Source: Holophagales bacterium (GTDB lineage Bacteria; Acidobacteriota; Thermoanaerobaculia; Multivoradales; Multivoraceae). Taken from it: a stretch of 64,000 nt of DNA. The notes beneath the pieces were generated by a model. That model was not told where the DNA came from, ran no database searches, and saw only the letters and a program-made list of their open reading frames with translations. Shown in pieces: positions 54,694 through 64,000 of the stretch. How positions within the stretch are numbered: the stretch's first letter is position 1; each line of letters begins with the position of its first letter. Location of the stretch: contig VXVC01000001.1 in the NCBI GenBank assembly GCA_009836625.1, positions 62,001 to 126,000 on the forward strand, given 5' to 3'. The position numbers and the translations under genes are program-made.

Positions 54694-55950
54694 TCAGCCG
54701 GGCACGATCTCCGCGTCGTGCCCGCACCACACGAGACCTGACACCAGCTTCGGTAGAAACCGCGTCGACTTGGGCGGCAGCAGGTCGCCGTCTTCGGTGG
54801 CCAGCGCAAACTGCTTCGGCGTCATCGGCGGCAGGAAGACGCCGGCGGTGATCTTGGAGTTCTTCAGCAGGGCGACGATCTCTTCGGGGTCGGCCTCGTA
54901 GGCGATGCTGCCGTCGGTGGCGGACTCGATCGGCACGCCGGTGGTCTTCAGCAGGTGATGGTGGAGCAGGACGGCGGGCAGGTTCGCCTTGCGGCCGGGA
55001 GTGTCGGCCGGGGCGGCGTCCGGGTCGAGGGTCCAGAGTTCGGGGGCCTCGTCGCCCTGGAACCAGACGGCGAGCGCCGGCTGGGCGGCCGCGGCCACGC
55101 GGGCGGCGATCTCGTCTCCCTCCGTCGTCTCCAGCGGCTCTCTCACGAGCGGCAGGGCGGACATCGGCTCGCGGTCGACCGGCACGCGGACGCCACGATG
55201 GACCGGGTCGATCCGCAGGTTCGCGGAGGCCAGGCTGGTCAGCACGACCATCTTGCACGCCCCGGCGGTTCCGCTTGCGGCGTCCTGTTCGGCGGCGTAC
55301 GTCTGCGCCACCTGGGTGCGGTGGTGACCGTCGGCGATCGCGGCACGGGCGCCTGTCAGGGCTTCGGCGTAGGCGGCGATCCGCTCGCGGTCGGTGATCC
55401 GGTAGAGCGAGTGGACATCGCCGGTCCAGGGATCGGTGTGGCCGACCAGGGCGTCGCCGCTGGTGCCGCCGCAGTCCTCGGCGAGCAGGCGCTCCAGGGT
55501 GCCATCGTCTTCGGCGAGGTAGAACACGGGTTCGATGTCGATCCGGCTGAGCCGCAGCAGGTCCAGGCGCTCGGCGATCGACTTCGCGACGGTCTGCTCG
55601 TGGGGCCAGAGGTCTCCTTCACGTCCTGGCTCGACGCCGACCAGCGCGCACAGGCCGAGGCGACTCGATCCGTCGGGCTGGGTGATCGCGTACGGATAGA
55701 CCGACGGGGTTTCGTCCCTGGTGACGACGCCCTGCTCGAGCCACTCGCGGTGGAGCGCCGCCGACCGCTCGTGCGGCGTCGTGCCTTCGTCGCCGGCGGG
55801 CTTCGTCACCCGGGCGAACTGGTACGGCGAGTGCGCGTGCAGGCGGTCGCGCAGGGTCTCGTCGATCTGGTCGAACGGCGGCGCCGCCTGCGCGGCGGCG
55901 TCGACCACCGCGGAGTTGTAGCGGTAGCCCTGAAAGGCGTAGAGCTTCAT
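54694..55950 (-). CDS. DUF1015 family protein
   Basis: A 418-residue cytoplasmic protein of the DUF1015 family, recognised by AFQGYRYNSAVVDAAAQ at the N-terminus (the usual APPYDV region is degenerate: AAPPFDQID), HSPYQFARVTKP near 40, a LWPHEQTVAKSIAERLDLLR segment near 119 and the very characteristic AIADGHHRTQVAQTYAAE near 200. Biochemical function is not certain. It lies 38 bp downstream of clpB on the same strand. Confidence 0.88.
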   Translation of the reverse strand: MKLYAFQGYRYNSAVVDAAAQAAPPFDQIDETLRDRLHAHSPYQFARVTKPAGDEGTTPHERSAALHREWLEQGVVTRDETPSVYPYAITQPDGSSRLGLCALVGVEPGREGDLWPHEQTVAKSIAERLDLLRLSRIDIEPVFYLAEDDGTLERLLAEDCGGTSGDALVGHTDPWTGDVHSLYRITDRERIAAYAEALTGARAAIADGHHRTQVAQTYAAEQDAASGTAGACKMVVLTSLASANLRIDPVHRGVRVPVDREPMSALPLVREPLETTEGDEIAARVAAAAQPALAVWFQGDEAPELWTLDPDAAPADTPGRKANLPAVLLHHHLLKTTGVPIESATDGSIAYEADPEEIVALLKNSKITAGVFLPPMTPKQFALATEDGDLLPPKSTRFLPKLVSGLVWCGHDAEIVPG

Positions 55951-55988
55951 GTCGGCTCCTGGGGGTTCGGGCGTGGAGGAATGCTGTT

Positions 55989-58637
<2,649 letters not shown>

Positions 58638-58666
58638 ATCGTTTCAGGTTCTCCTGCCTGGCGAAC

Positions 58667-59647
58667 TCAAGTGTCGTTGCTGGTGGGGCCGGAGGCGTCG
58701 TAGGCCGGCTCGAACGCGGAGGTCTCGGCCAACTGCTCGAACAAGGCTCTCTCCTCGTCAGTCAACTGCGTGGGAACGACGACCTGGATTTCGGCGAGCA
58801 GATCGCCGTCTGGTCCCTTCGGGTTGGGCAGACCGCGGCCCCGCAGCCGCATCTTCCGTCCGGTGGAGGAACCGGCGGGGAGCCGTGCCTCGGCGGTTCC
58901 GCCGAGGGTCGGGATCCGAACCTTGCCGCCGAGTGCCGCCGTCCACGGTGAGACCGGCACGTCGCAGTGGAGGTCGCGATCGCGGCGCCGGAAGACGGGA
59001 TGCGGCAGGGCTTCGACCCGAAGCAGCAGGTCGCCGTCCGCTCCGCCCGCACCCTTTCCGCCCTGGCCGCCGAGCCTGATCGATTGGCCCGGCAGCACGC
59101 CCTGCGGTATCCGGACTTCGAGTCTCCTTGTCCGGCCGTTGGAACGGTCGAGGAACTCGATCGTCTGGGGGCCGCCTGCGGCCAGGTTCTCAAGGCTGAG
59201 CGGCAGGGAGACCTCGTGGTCCCGGCCCCGGCGAGGAGGCGACCAGGTCGACTGCCGGCCGCCGCCGGGGAAGCCCTGGGGTCCCGCGCCGCCGAAGAGC
59301 ATGTCGAAGAACGAGCTGAAGCCGGAGCCGCCGCCGGCACTTCGGAACTCGAATCGACTGTCGCCGCCCCCGAAGTCGAAACGGAAGCCCTCCCAGCCGG
59401 GCGGCGGCGCGCCTCCGGTCTGGACCTGCTTCCAGGCGGAGCCGTACTGGTCGTACTTGCCGCGCTTGGCCGGGTCCTTCAGCACCTCGTAGGCCTCGCC
59501 GATGTCCTTAAAGCGGGCTTCGGCACCCGGGTCCTTGTTGACGTCCGGGTGGAACTGTCGCGCCAGCTTGCGATACGCCCTCTGGATGTCGGCGGCCGGC
59601 GCTTCCCTGTCGACGCCGAGCGTCTGGTAGTAGTCCTTGTACTCCAC
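58667..59647 (-). CDS. DnaJ/CbpA-type co-chaperone without zinc domain
   Basis: J-domain protein stimulating DnaK ATPase. The 326-residue product has an N-terminal J domain with His33-Pro-Asp35 (QFHPDVNKD), a Gly/Phe-rich region (~75-140) and two C-terminal beta-sandwich substrate-binding domains (VRIPQGVLPGQSIRLGGQGG near 177), but no CxxCxGxG zinc repeats, so it is the CbpA-like class. The operon with clpB, and the HAIR-like element upstream, suggest heat-shock control. Confidence 0.93.
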   Translation of the reverse strand: MEYKDYYQTLGVDREAPAADIQRAYRKLARQFHPDVNKDPGAEARFKDIGEAYEVLKDPAKRGKYDQYGSAWKQVQTGGAPPPGWEGFRFDFGGGDSRFEFRSAGGGSGFSSFFDMLFGGAGPQGFPGGGRQSTWSPPRRGRDHEVSLPLSLENLAAGGPQTIEFLDRSNGRTRRLEVRIPQGVLPGQSIRLGGQGGKGAGGADGDLLLRVEALPHPVFRRRDRDLHCDVPVSPWTAALGGKVRIPTLGGTAEARLPAGSSTGRKMRLRGRGLPNPKGPDGDLLAEIQVVVPTQLTDEERALFEQLAETSAFEPAYDASGPTSNDT

Positions 59648-59703
59648 GTGCTTCCCTGTTCTGAGCGCGGTCCTGAGCGATTTCGACCCAACTTCGGCGG
59701 ATA

Positions 59704-59724
59704 GTTTAGTCTAACCCACTCAAC
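59704..59724 (-). promoter_or_regulatory. HAIR-like operator upstream of the dnaJ-clpB operon
   Basis: On the coding strand the sequence reads GTTGAGT-N7-ACTAAAC, compared with the HspR-binding HAIR consensus CTTGAGT-N7-ACTCAAG: 6/7 and 5/7 matching positions with the correct 7-base spacer. It lies about 57 bp upstream of the dnaJ-like ATG in a notably AT-richer patch, and a TAAACT that overlaps it could be the -10 hexamer. HspR is not encoded in the window. Confidence 0.45.
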
Positions 59725-59752
59725 TTTGGAAGCGTACGCAGTCCACATGCAC

Positions 59753-59780
59753 GGAGGGCGCGACCTGCGTCGCGCCCTTC
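59753..59780 (-). terminator. Strong hairpin after the ferredoxin gene
   Basis: AGGGCGCGAC (59755-59764) pairs perfectly with GTCGCGCCCT (59769-59778) around a 4-nt loop, extendable by a G-T and a G-C pair to 12 bp. It lies 29 bp downstream of the ferredoxin stop, between that gene and the dnaJ-clpB promoter region. No U-run follows it. Confidence 0.5.
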
Positions 59781-59808
59781 GGAAAGCGTCTGAAATCGGC
59801 TCAGCCCG

Positions 59809-60060
59809 TCACGGCGGGTCGAAGCCGAATGCCGTGTAGTTCAGCGCGATGTACTTCTCCTGGCCCTCGGGAACTTCCTCCAGGGGCAGGATCGCCTGCA
59901 CCGGGCAGGCATCGACGCACAGGCCGCAGTCGATGCACTCCTCCGGGTGAATCAAGAGCAGTTCCCAGTCGTCATCGTCGTAGATGCAGTCGACGGGGCA
60001 GACATCGACGCATGACGTGTCCTTCACGCCGATGCAGGGTTCGAAGATGATGTGGGTCAT
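59809..60060 (-). CDS. 7Fe/8Fe-type ferredoxin
   Basis: An 83-residue electron carrier beginning MTHIIFEPCIGVKDTSCVDV. The first cluster motif has Cys9, Cys17 and Cys21 (C-x7-C-x3-CP), the second CIDCGLCVDACPVQAI (Cys42, 45, 48, 52). The first motif has the long x7 spacing of seven-iron ferredoxins, where a [3Fe-4S] and a [4Fe-4S] cluster are bound. It could serve the KorAB enzyme, but is not linked to it. Single-gene unit between two hairpins/promoter regions. Confidence 0.94.
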   Translation of the reverse strand: MTHIIFEPCIGVKDTSCVDVCPVDCIYDDDDWELLLIHPEECIDCGLCVDACPVQAILPLEEVPEGQEKYIALNYTAFGFDPP

Positions 60061-60144
60061 CGGACTCTTCCTCGCGGGCCGCGCGCCGCCCCGGTCTGAA
60101 GTCCGGACGGCCTTGAAACGCGGCAGACAGTAACAGAGTCGCCA

Positions 60145-61293
60145 TCAGGAGGAAAGACGCTCGGCGGCGGTAAAGCGGTACGGGAGCATGACTTCCGGGA
60201 TGCTTAGCCAGGGGTCGTCAGGCTGCTGATCGAGTACCAGCGGCGGGATCATCCTGGCGGTGAGCGGGGCCAGCAGGATGCCGTTGCGGAAGTGGCCGGT
60301 AGCGACGTGCAGTCTCTCGCTCAATCGGCCGACGATGGGCCAGGGGTCGGGCGTACCGGGCCGCAAGCCGGCCCAGTGTTCGACGGGCTCACGGTCCTTC
60401 AGGGCGGGCAGCACGGCGGCGGCCCCCGTCGCCAGATCCGCGCTGACTTCGTCGGTCAGGCTGAGATCGAAGCCGGCGTGTTCGACGGAGGCGCCGATCA
60501 GCAGGCGCCCGCCGGCCCGGCGCACGGCATAGAACGCCGGCGTACGGATGGCGCCTGTGAACGGCCAGTCGATTCCGTCGAAGGCGATCATCTGACCCTT
60601 GACGGGGACGATGGGGAGTGCCGGCAACCCGTGGACCCGGGGAGTCCAGGCGCCGCCACAGACCACAACGGCGCCGGCGGCGCGTTCGAAGCCATCGCCC
60701 GACGCGACGACATGACGGGGCGCTTCAGCGACCCGCTCGACCGTGGCGCGGTGAAGGACGACCTTCCGGTGTCGCAGCGCCGCCGCCGCCGCCGTCGCGG
60801 CCAGGCGGTTGTCGACCCGGTGTTCCCCTGGCAGCAACAGCGCTTCCTCGATCCCGGGGCGCAAGTCGGGCACCAGCTCGCGTAGCTCGGTCGGGTCGAG
60901 ATCCCGGGCCGCTTCGCCCAAGCCAAGCGCCCGCGCCTTGATCCCATCGAGGACCTCGCGGCCTTCAGGGTCGAGGACCGGCAGGAGCGAGCCGGAGTCG
61001 TCGTAGTCGATCGACATGCCGCTCTCCTGTTCGAGCGCGGGCGCCAGATGGCGCCAGAGGTCGCGCGACCGAATGGAGATCCTGGCGAACGCCTGGTCGG
61101 CGATGCTCTCCGCGATCGGCGCGATCATGCCGGCCGCGTTGGGCGACGCCGCGCCCTCCTGCCGGTCGTCGACGACCTCGACCCGGACTCCCGCGAGAGC
61201 GAGCTCGCGAGCGATCAGCAGTCCGATCAGGCCGCCGCCGACCACGAGGACATCGGGCCGCGGCCCCGGGCCCGAGGCATCCCGCCGCGCCAT
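60145..61293 (-). CDS. FAD-dependent amine/glycine oxidase (ThiO-like)
   Basis: A 382-residue DAO-family flavoenzyme with the Rossmann motif VLVVGGGLIGLLIARELALA near residue 15, GAVVVCGGAWTPRV near 207, VPVKGQMIAFDG near 229 and the C-terminal TGHFRNGILLAPLTARMIPP. The size and the GHFRNGILLAP ending fit glycine oxidase ThiO, which makes the imino-glycine for thiamine thiazole. No other thi genes are nearby, so the substrate is not certain. The ATG shares one base with the previous stop (TGATG). Confidence 0.85.
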   Translation of the reverse strand: MARRDASGPGPRPDVLVVGGGLIGLLIARELALAGVRVEVVDDRQEGAASPNAAGMIAPIAESIADQAFARISIRSRDLWRHLAPALEQESGMSIDYDDSGSLLPVLDPEGREVLDGIKARALGLGEAARDLDPTELRELVPDLRPGIEEALLLPGEHRVDNRLAATAAAAALRHRKVVLHRATVERVAEAPRHVVASGDGFERAAGAVVVCGGAWTPRVHGLPALPIVPVKGQMIAFDGIDWPFTGAIRTPAFYAVRRAGGRLLIGASVEHAGFDLSLTDEVSADLATGAAAVLPALKDREPVEHWAGLRPGTPDPWPIVGRLSERLHVATGHFRNGILLAPLTARMIPPLVLDQQPDDPWLSIPEVMLPYRFTAAERLSS

Positions 61294-63701
61294 CAGTTGT
61301 CGGCCAGCGCTTCAGCGTGCAACCGGGCGCGTGGCGCAATCTCCGGCCCGGCGTCGGATCGGAGCCGCCCGCGTTCGGTCGAGGCAAGCGCCTCGAAAAC
61401 GGCGCGGGCCCGTGGTCGGTACTCGTCCCGTCCCTCCTCCGCGAGGATGGTCAGGGCCAGTCCCAGCATGTACTGGACCGTGTCGCGGCCGAGTCCGCTG
61501 CGGCCGGGCGCCTCGATCGTCCGAAGCTGGCGGACCGCCTCCGTCTGGTCGCCGCCGGCGAGCAGCAGGTTCGCCAGATCGAGTTCCAGAAGCCACCGCG
61601 GGATGTCTCCGGTGCGCTCCAATTCCTGGTGCAGCCGGGCCGCGACGGCCGCAGGCAGCAGGTCGGGATCGAACGCGTCGAGCAGGGTCCATCCCCATTC
61701 CGGTTCGACGCTGCGGACCGTGACTCCGTCTCCGTCGCGGGTGACGATTTCGACCGCATCGCCGGCTTCGAGGCGTTCAACGGCGTTCGTCAACTGGATC
61801 GTGGAAGACGCCGGTTCCCCGGCGATCCTGACGACTTCCATGCCGGGTACGAGCCCCGCCGCCGCGGCCGGACCGCCCGGGTCGACCGTGGCCACGATCG
61901 GCACGCCTCCGGCCAGGGAGTCGATCCCAGCTCGGGAGTCGATCAACTCGGCGCCGAATCGGGGCGTCAGTCGCCCGAGGTGCGGATCGAGGGCTGCAGC
62001 CAGTCGCTGGAGCGCGCCCTGCCCTAGCCGCCGATTCTCGATCCGCAGGGTCCGTACGTCGGGAGACGGCGGTCCGGGGACGGCCGGCCACCACCACAGG
62101 TCGACCGCGTCGGCGACGAGGTCGTCGTTCAGGACGGCGGCGACGTAGAGCGCCGCCGGCAACCTCGCCTGGACCTGCTCCTGGATCGCCGTCCAGTCCA
62201 GCTCGCGTTGGGCTGTGTTTCGGGCCCGCAGCGTGTTCGCGTCGACGCCCAGTTCGGCGAGCAGCCCTATTCCTTCGGCGTTGCGATCGAGGACGGTGTA
62301 CGTGCCGGCGCCGCGAAGCGCATCGAGCGCGACGTCGACCGCGCGGACCCCGGCGGGGTCGTCGCCGAGCACGCCGAGGTAGACCAGCGCCGGCCGGAGC
62401 TGGACATCGATGTCCACCCGACGCCGATCCTCGGCGACCACCGAGGTTTCGAAGTAGCCGAGCGTGCCGTGGGTCACCGACAGGTCGTACGCTCCCGGCG
62501 GCAGGCGAACCTGGGGCGGGGACCTGGACCAGTCGGGCCTGAGCACGCGACCGTTGCCGAGAACACTCGCGCCTTCGTTCAGGCCCACCAGGCCGATCAC
62601 CGCCTCCTCGCGCTCCAGGACGATCGGCGGCAGGTCGTAGTCAACCAGGTCGGGGAGCTGAAGACTCGTGCGGAAGCTACGGAAGCCGTCCTTCTCGATG
62701 TCGATCCGGTAGCGGCCGGTCGGCAGATCGTCGAGCCACAGTTCGCGCGAGAAGTCCTCGGGCGGGTGGTTCGCGGCGGCTCCCTCCGGCCGGAACCAGG
62801 GCTCGGCCTGGCCCTCGGTCAGTCCGCTTTCGATCCCGTTGACGAGGACGGCGGCGCCGGTCGGGGCGGTGCGCAGGCGGACGACCGCACTGTCCCGCTC
62901 CAGTTCGACCTCGACCTCCAGATCCCGTCCCCCGGTGATGGCGAAGGCGGCGGTGGTCTGCAGATAGCCGGGGCGGGACACCTGTGCCAGGTAGGAACCG
63001 ACCAGCATCGCGGTGGGCTCCGGCGGCACGAACGGTTCGGGTTCGTCCTCGGACGCAGTGGAGTCGTCGCCTCCGACGGCCGGCTCCTCCTCCGCGCTTT
63101 CGCTTTCGGCCGCGTCTTCCTCGGTGGGCGGTGGCTCGGGGGGCGGCGCGGCGTTCTCGAACGCCAGGTCGCCGACGCGGATCTCCGCATCCAGCGGCGT
63201 GACCAGGAAGGAAACCCGGCCGACCAGTTCCTCCTTCCGGCCCTGCAGTCGGTCCGTCAACTGCCTGCCGGCGGTCTCCGCGTTCAGTTCGAACAGCGGG
63301 TCGAGCCGGATGATCCGGTCGAGCGCCTGGTCGGCGCCCTCCCGGTCCTCCAGCGTCCAGCGGGCGGCTGCCAGGTAGAGCCAGGCAGTGCGCAGAGTCT
63401 CGAACAGTCGTGGGTCGTCGGCGGCGAGGTTCCGTCCGCCTCCGGCGTCGGCGGCGAGCGGTTCGAGAGTGTCGATCACCTCCTGCAGCAGCGGAACGGC
63501 TCCCTCCGAGTCGCCGCCGGCATAGATGTCGCCGGCCTCGCTGAGAGCGGCCGCCGTCTGGGGTGGCAGCCGTGTCGACCGCTCGATCTCGAGGTCGCTT
63601 CGGCTGATCTCCTGGACCCCGACTCGCTGCGCGGAAGCCGCGCCGTGGAAACCGGCCAGGACCGTCAGGACGGCCGCGACGACGAGCATGTTCCTGGACA
63701 T
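61293..63701 (-). CDS. Secreted TPR/PEGA/PDZ-type protein
   Basis: An 802-residue exported protein (signal MLVVAAVLTVLAGFHGAASA). Order: an N-terminal TPR-like region (~30-150), PEGA-type beta repeats (VRLRTAPTGAAVLVNGIESG near 280, LPTGRYRIDIEKDGFRSFRT near 335), a central alpha/beta domain (~440-560), a PDZ-like domain (GVPIVATVDPGGPAAAAGLV near 615, GMEVVRIAG) and a C-terminal TPR-like tail. PEGA repeats occur in surface/envelope proteins. An acidic linker (~195-230) separates the first parts. No catalytic motif is seen. ATG 63701 has GGAG upstream; the NHL gene ends 6 bp before it. Confidence 0.75.
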   Translation of the reverse strand: MSRNMLVVAAVLTVLAGFHGAASAQRVGVQEISRSDLEIERSTRLPPQTAAALSEAGDIYAGGDSEGAVPLLQEVIDTLEPLAADAGGGRNLAADDPRLFETLRTAWLYLAAARWTLEDREGADQALDRIIRLDPLFELNAETAGRQLTDRLQGRKEELVGRVSFLVTPLDAEIRVGDLAFENAAPPPEPPPTEEDAAESESAEEEPAVGGDDSTASEDEPEPFVPPEPTAMLVGSYLAQVSRPGYLQTTAAFAITGGRDLEVEVELERDSAVVRLRTAPTGAAVLVNGIESGLTEGQAEPWFRPEGAAANHPPEDFSRELWLDDLPTGRYRIDIEKDGFRSFRTSLQLPDLVDYDLPPIVLEREEAVIGLVGLNEGASVLGNGRVLRPDWSRSPPQVRLPPGAYDLSVTHGTLGYFETSVVAEDRRRVDIDVQLRPALVYLGVLGDDPAGVRAVDVALDALRGAGTYTVLDRNAEGIGLLAELGVDANTLRARNTAQRELDWTAIQEQVQARLPAALYVAAVLNDDLVADAVDLWWWPAVPGPPSPDVRTLRIENRRLGQGALQRLAAALDPHLGRLTPRFGAELIDSRAGIDSLAGGVPIVATVDPGGPAAAAGLVPGMEVVRIAGEPASSTIQLTNAVERLEAGDAVEIVTRDGDGVTVRSVEPEWGWTLLDAFDPDLLPAAVAARLHQELERTGDIPRWLLELDLANLLLAGGDQTEAVRQLRTIEAPGRSGLGRDTVQYMLGLALTILAEEGRDEYRPRARAVFEALASTERGRLRSDAGPEIAPRARLHAEALADN

Positions 63702-63707
63702 CCTCAA

Positions 63708-64000
63708 CTACTCCAGGACCAGAACCTGGCCGAGCCGGCTGTCGGCGACGAAAATCCGTGCCTGACCGTCGACCGCGACGTCCTCCGGGGTTCGCAGCTC
63801 CTGGCCGCCTGGCAGGACGGGTCCGAGGGCGGCCAGCGGCGTGGCGACCGGATCGTAGACGAGGATCTGCAGCGTGCCGGCGTCGAGCACGTAGCGGTTG
63901 CCGAACGCGTCGACGTCGAGCGCGACGGGTCTCCTCCAGTCGGCCCGGAAGGCCTCCTCGAAACGTCCGTCGGCCGCGAATCGCAACACCGAGGGTGGTG
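63708..64000 (-). CDS. NHL-repeat protein, C-terminal part (runs off window)
   Basis: The frame is open to the right edge, so only the last ~97 residues are seen. They contain NHL-like repeats: RFAADGRFEEAFRADWRRPV, ALDVDAFGNRYVLDAGTLQI, and RTPEDVAVDGQARIFVADSR, each a strand set of a beta-propeller blade. It ends 6 bp before the ATG of the PEGA/PDZ gene, so the two are probably co-transcribed and both extracytoplasmic. Confidence 0.75.
   Translation of the reverse strand, partial: PPSVLRFAADGRFEEAFRADWRRPVALDVDAFGNRYVLDAGTLQILVYDPVATPLAALGPVLPGGQELRTPEDVAVDGQARIFVADSRLGQVLVLE

Overview
The window is a gene-dense, high-GC (roughly two-thirds G+C by eye) bacterial chromosome segment with short spacers, many 1-4 bp stop/start overlaps (ATGA, GTGA, TGATG) and frequent GTG starts. 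A diderm envelope is implied by apolipoprotein N-acyltransferase, an Asp/Glu-free amidase_3 murein hydrolase, a SPOR protein and a lipobox protein. The best taxonomic hint is a secreted VWFA protein of the kind known as 'VWFA-related Acidobacterial domain' (44180-45868). Together with PEGA/NHL/beta-propeller secreted proteins and a two-subunit 2-oxoacid:ferredoxin oxidoreductase it suggests an uncultured Acidobacteriota; that is inference, not proof.

Layout. 1-8837 (+): end of the S10 operon plus spc and alpha operons (L29' S17 L14 L24 L5 S8 L6 L18 S5 L30 L15 SecY Adk IF1 L36 S13 S11 RpoA L17), lacking rpsN, map and rpsD at their usual places. 8838-9404: the only long gene-poor spacer, with hairpins, a long inverted repeat and a possible gene remnant. 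9405-14242 (-): EF-G-like GTPase and an active/inactive M16 peptidase pair. 14338-14961 (+): lexA. 14995-20774 (-): amidase, gatA, gatC and a very large GreA-domain protein. 20914-31206 (+): RodZ-like protein, tRNA-Pro(CGG), NfeD-slipin-SPOR, lnt, frameshifted prfB, then a tightly overlapping glycosyltransferase / membrane protein / degenerate Nudix trio. 31257-32318: class I aldolase; 32305-33456 (-): patatin.

33549-44155 (+): lipB-lipA, proline dehydrogenase, proC, recN, tsaC, a SpoIVB-type S55 peptidase, a secreted beta-propeller protein and coaD. 44180-48819 (-): VWFA protein and korB/korA. 48960-51725 (+): SpoIIE-type phosphatase and lytic transglycosylase. 51802-52728 (-): xerD. 52773-54688 (+): M28 peptidase lipoprotein and double CDGSH protein. 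54694-64000 (-): DUF1015, clpB and dnaJ behind a HAIR-like operator, ferredoxin, thiO-like oxidase, a TPR/PEGA/PDZ protein and the end of an NHL-repeat protein.

Most of the window is core housekeeping: translation, lipoate, proline, DNA repair, murein and envelope maintenance, protein quality control. I see no CRISPR array, intact insertion sequence, prophage or defence island. The less ordinary items are the S55 peptidase/beta-propeller pair, the glycosyltransferase-membrane-dead Nudix module, the giant GreA protein, the EF-G paralogue with a replaced catalytic His, the rpsE/rpmD overlap and a family of TTCT-loop hairpins at gene ends.
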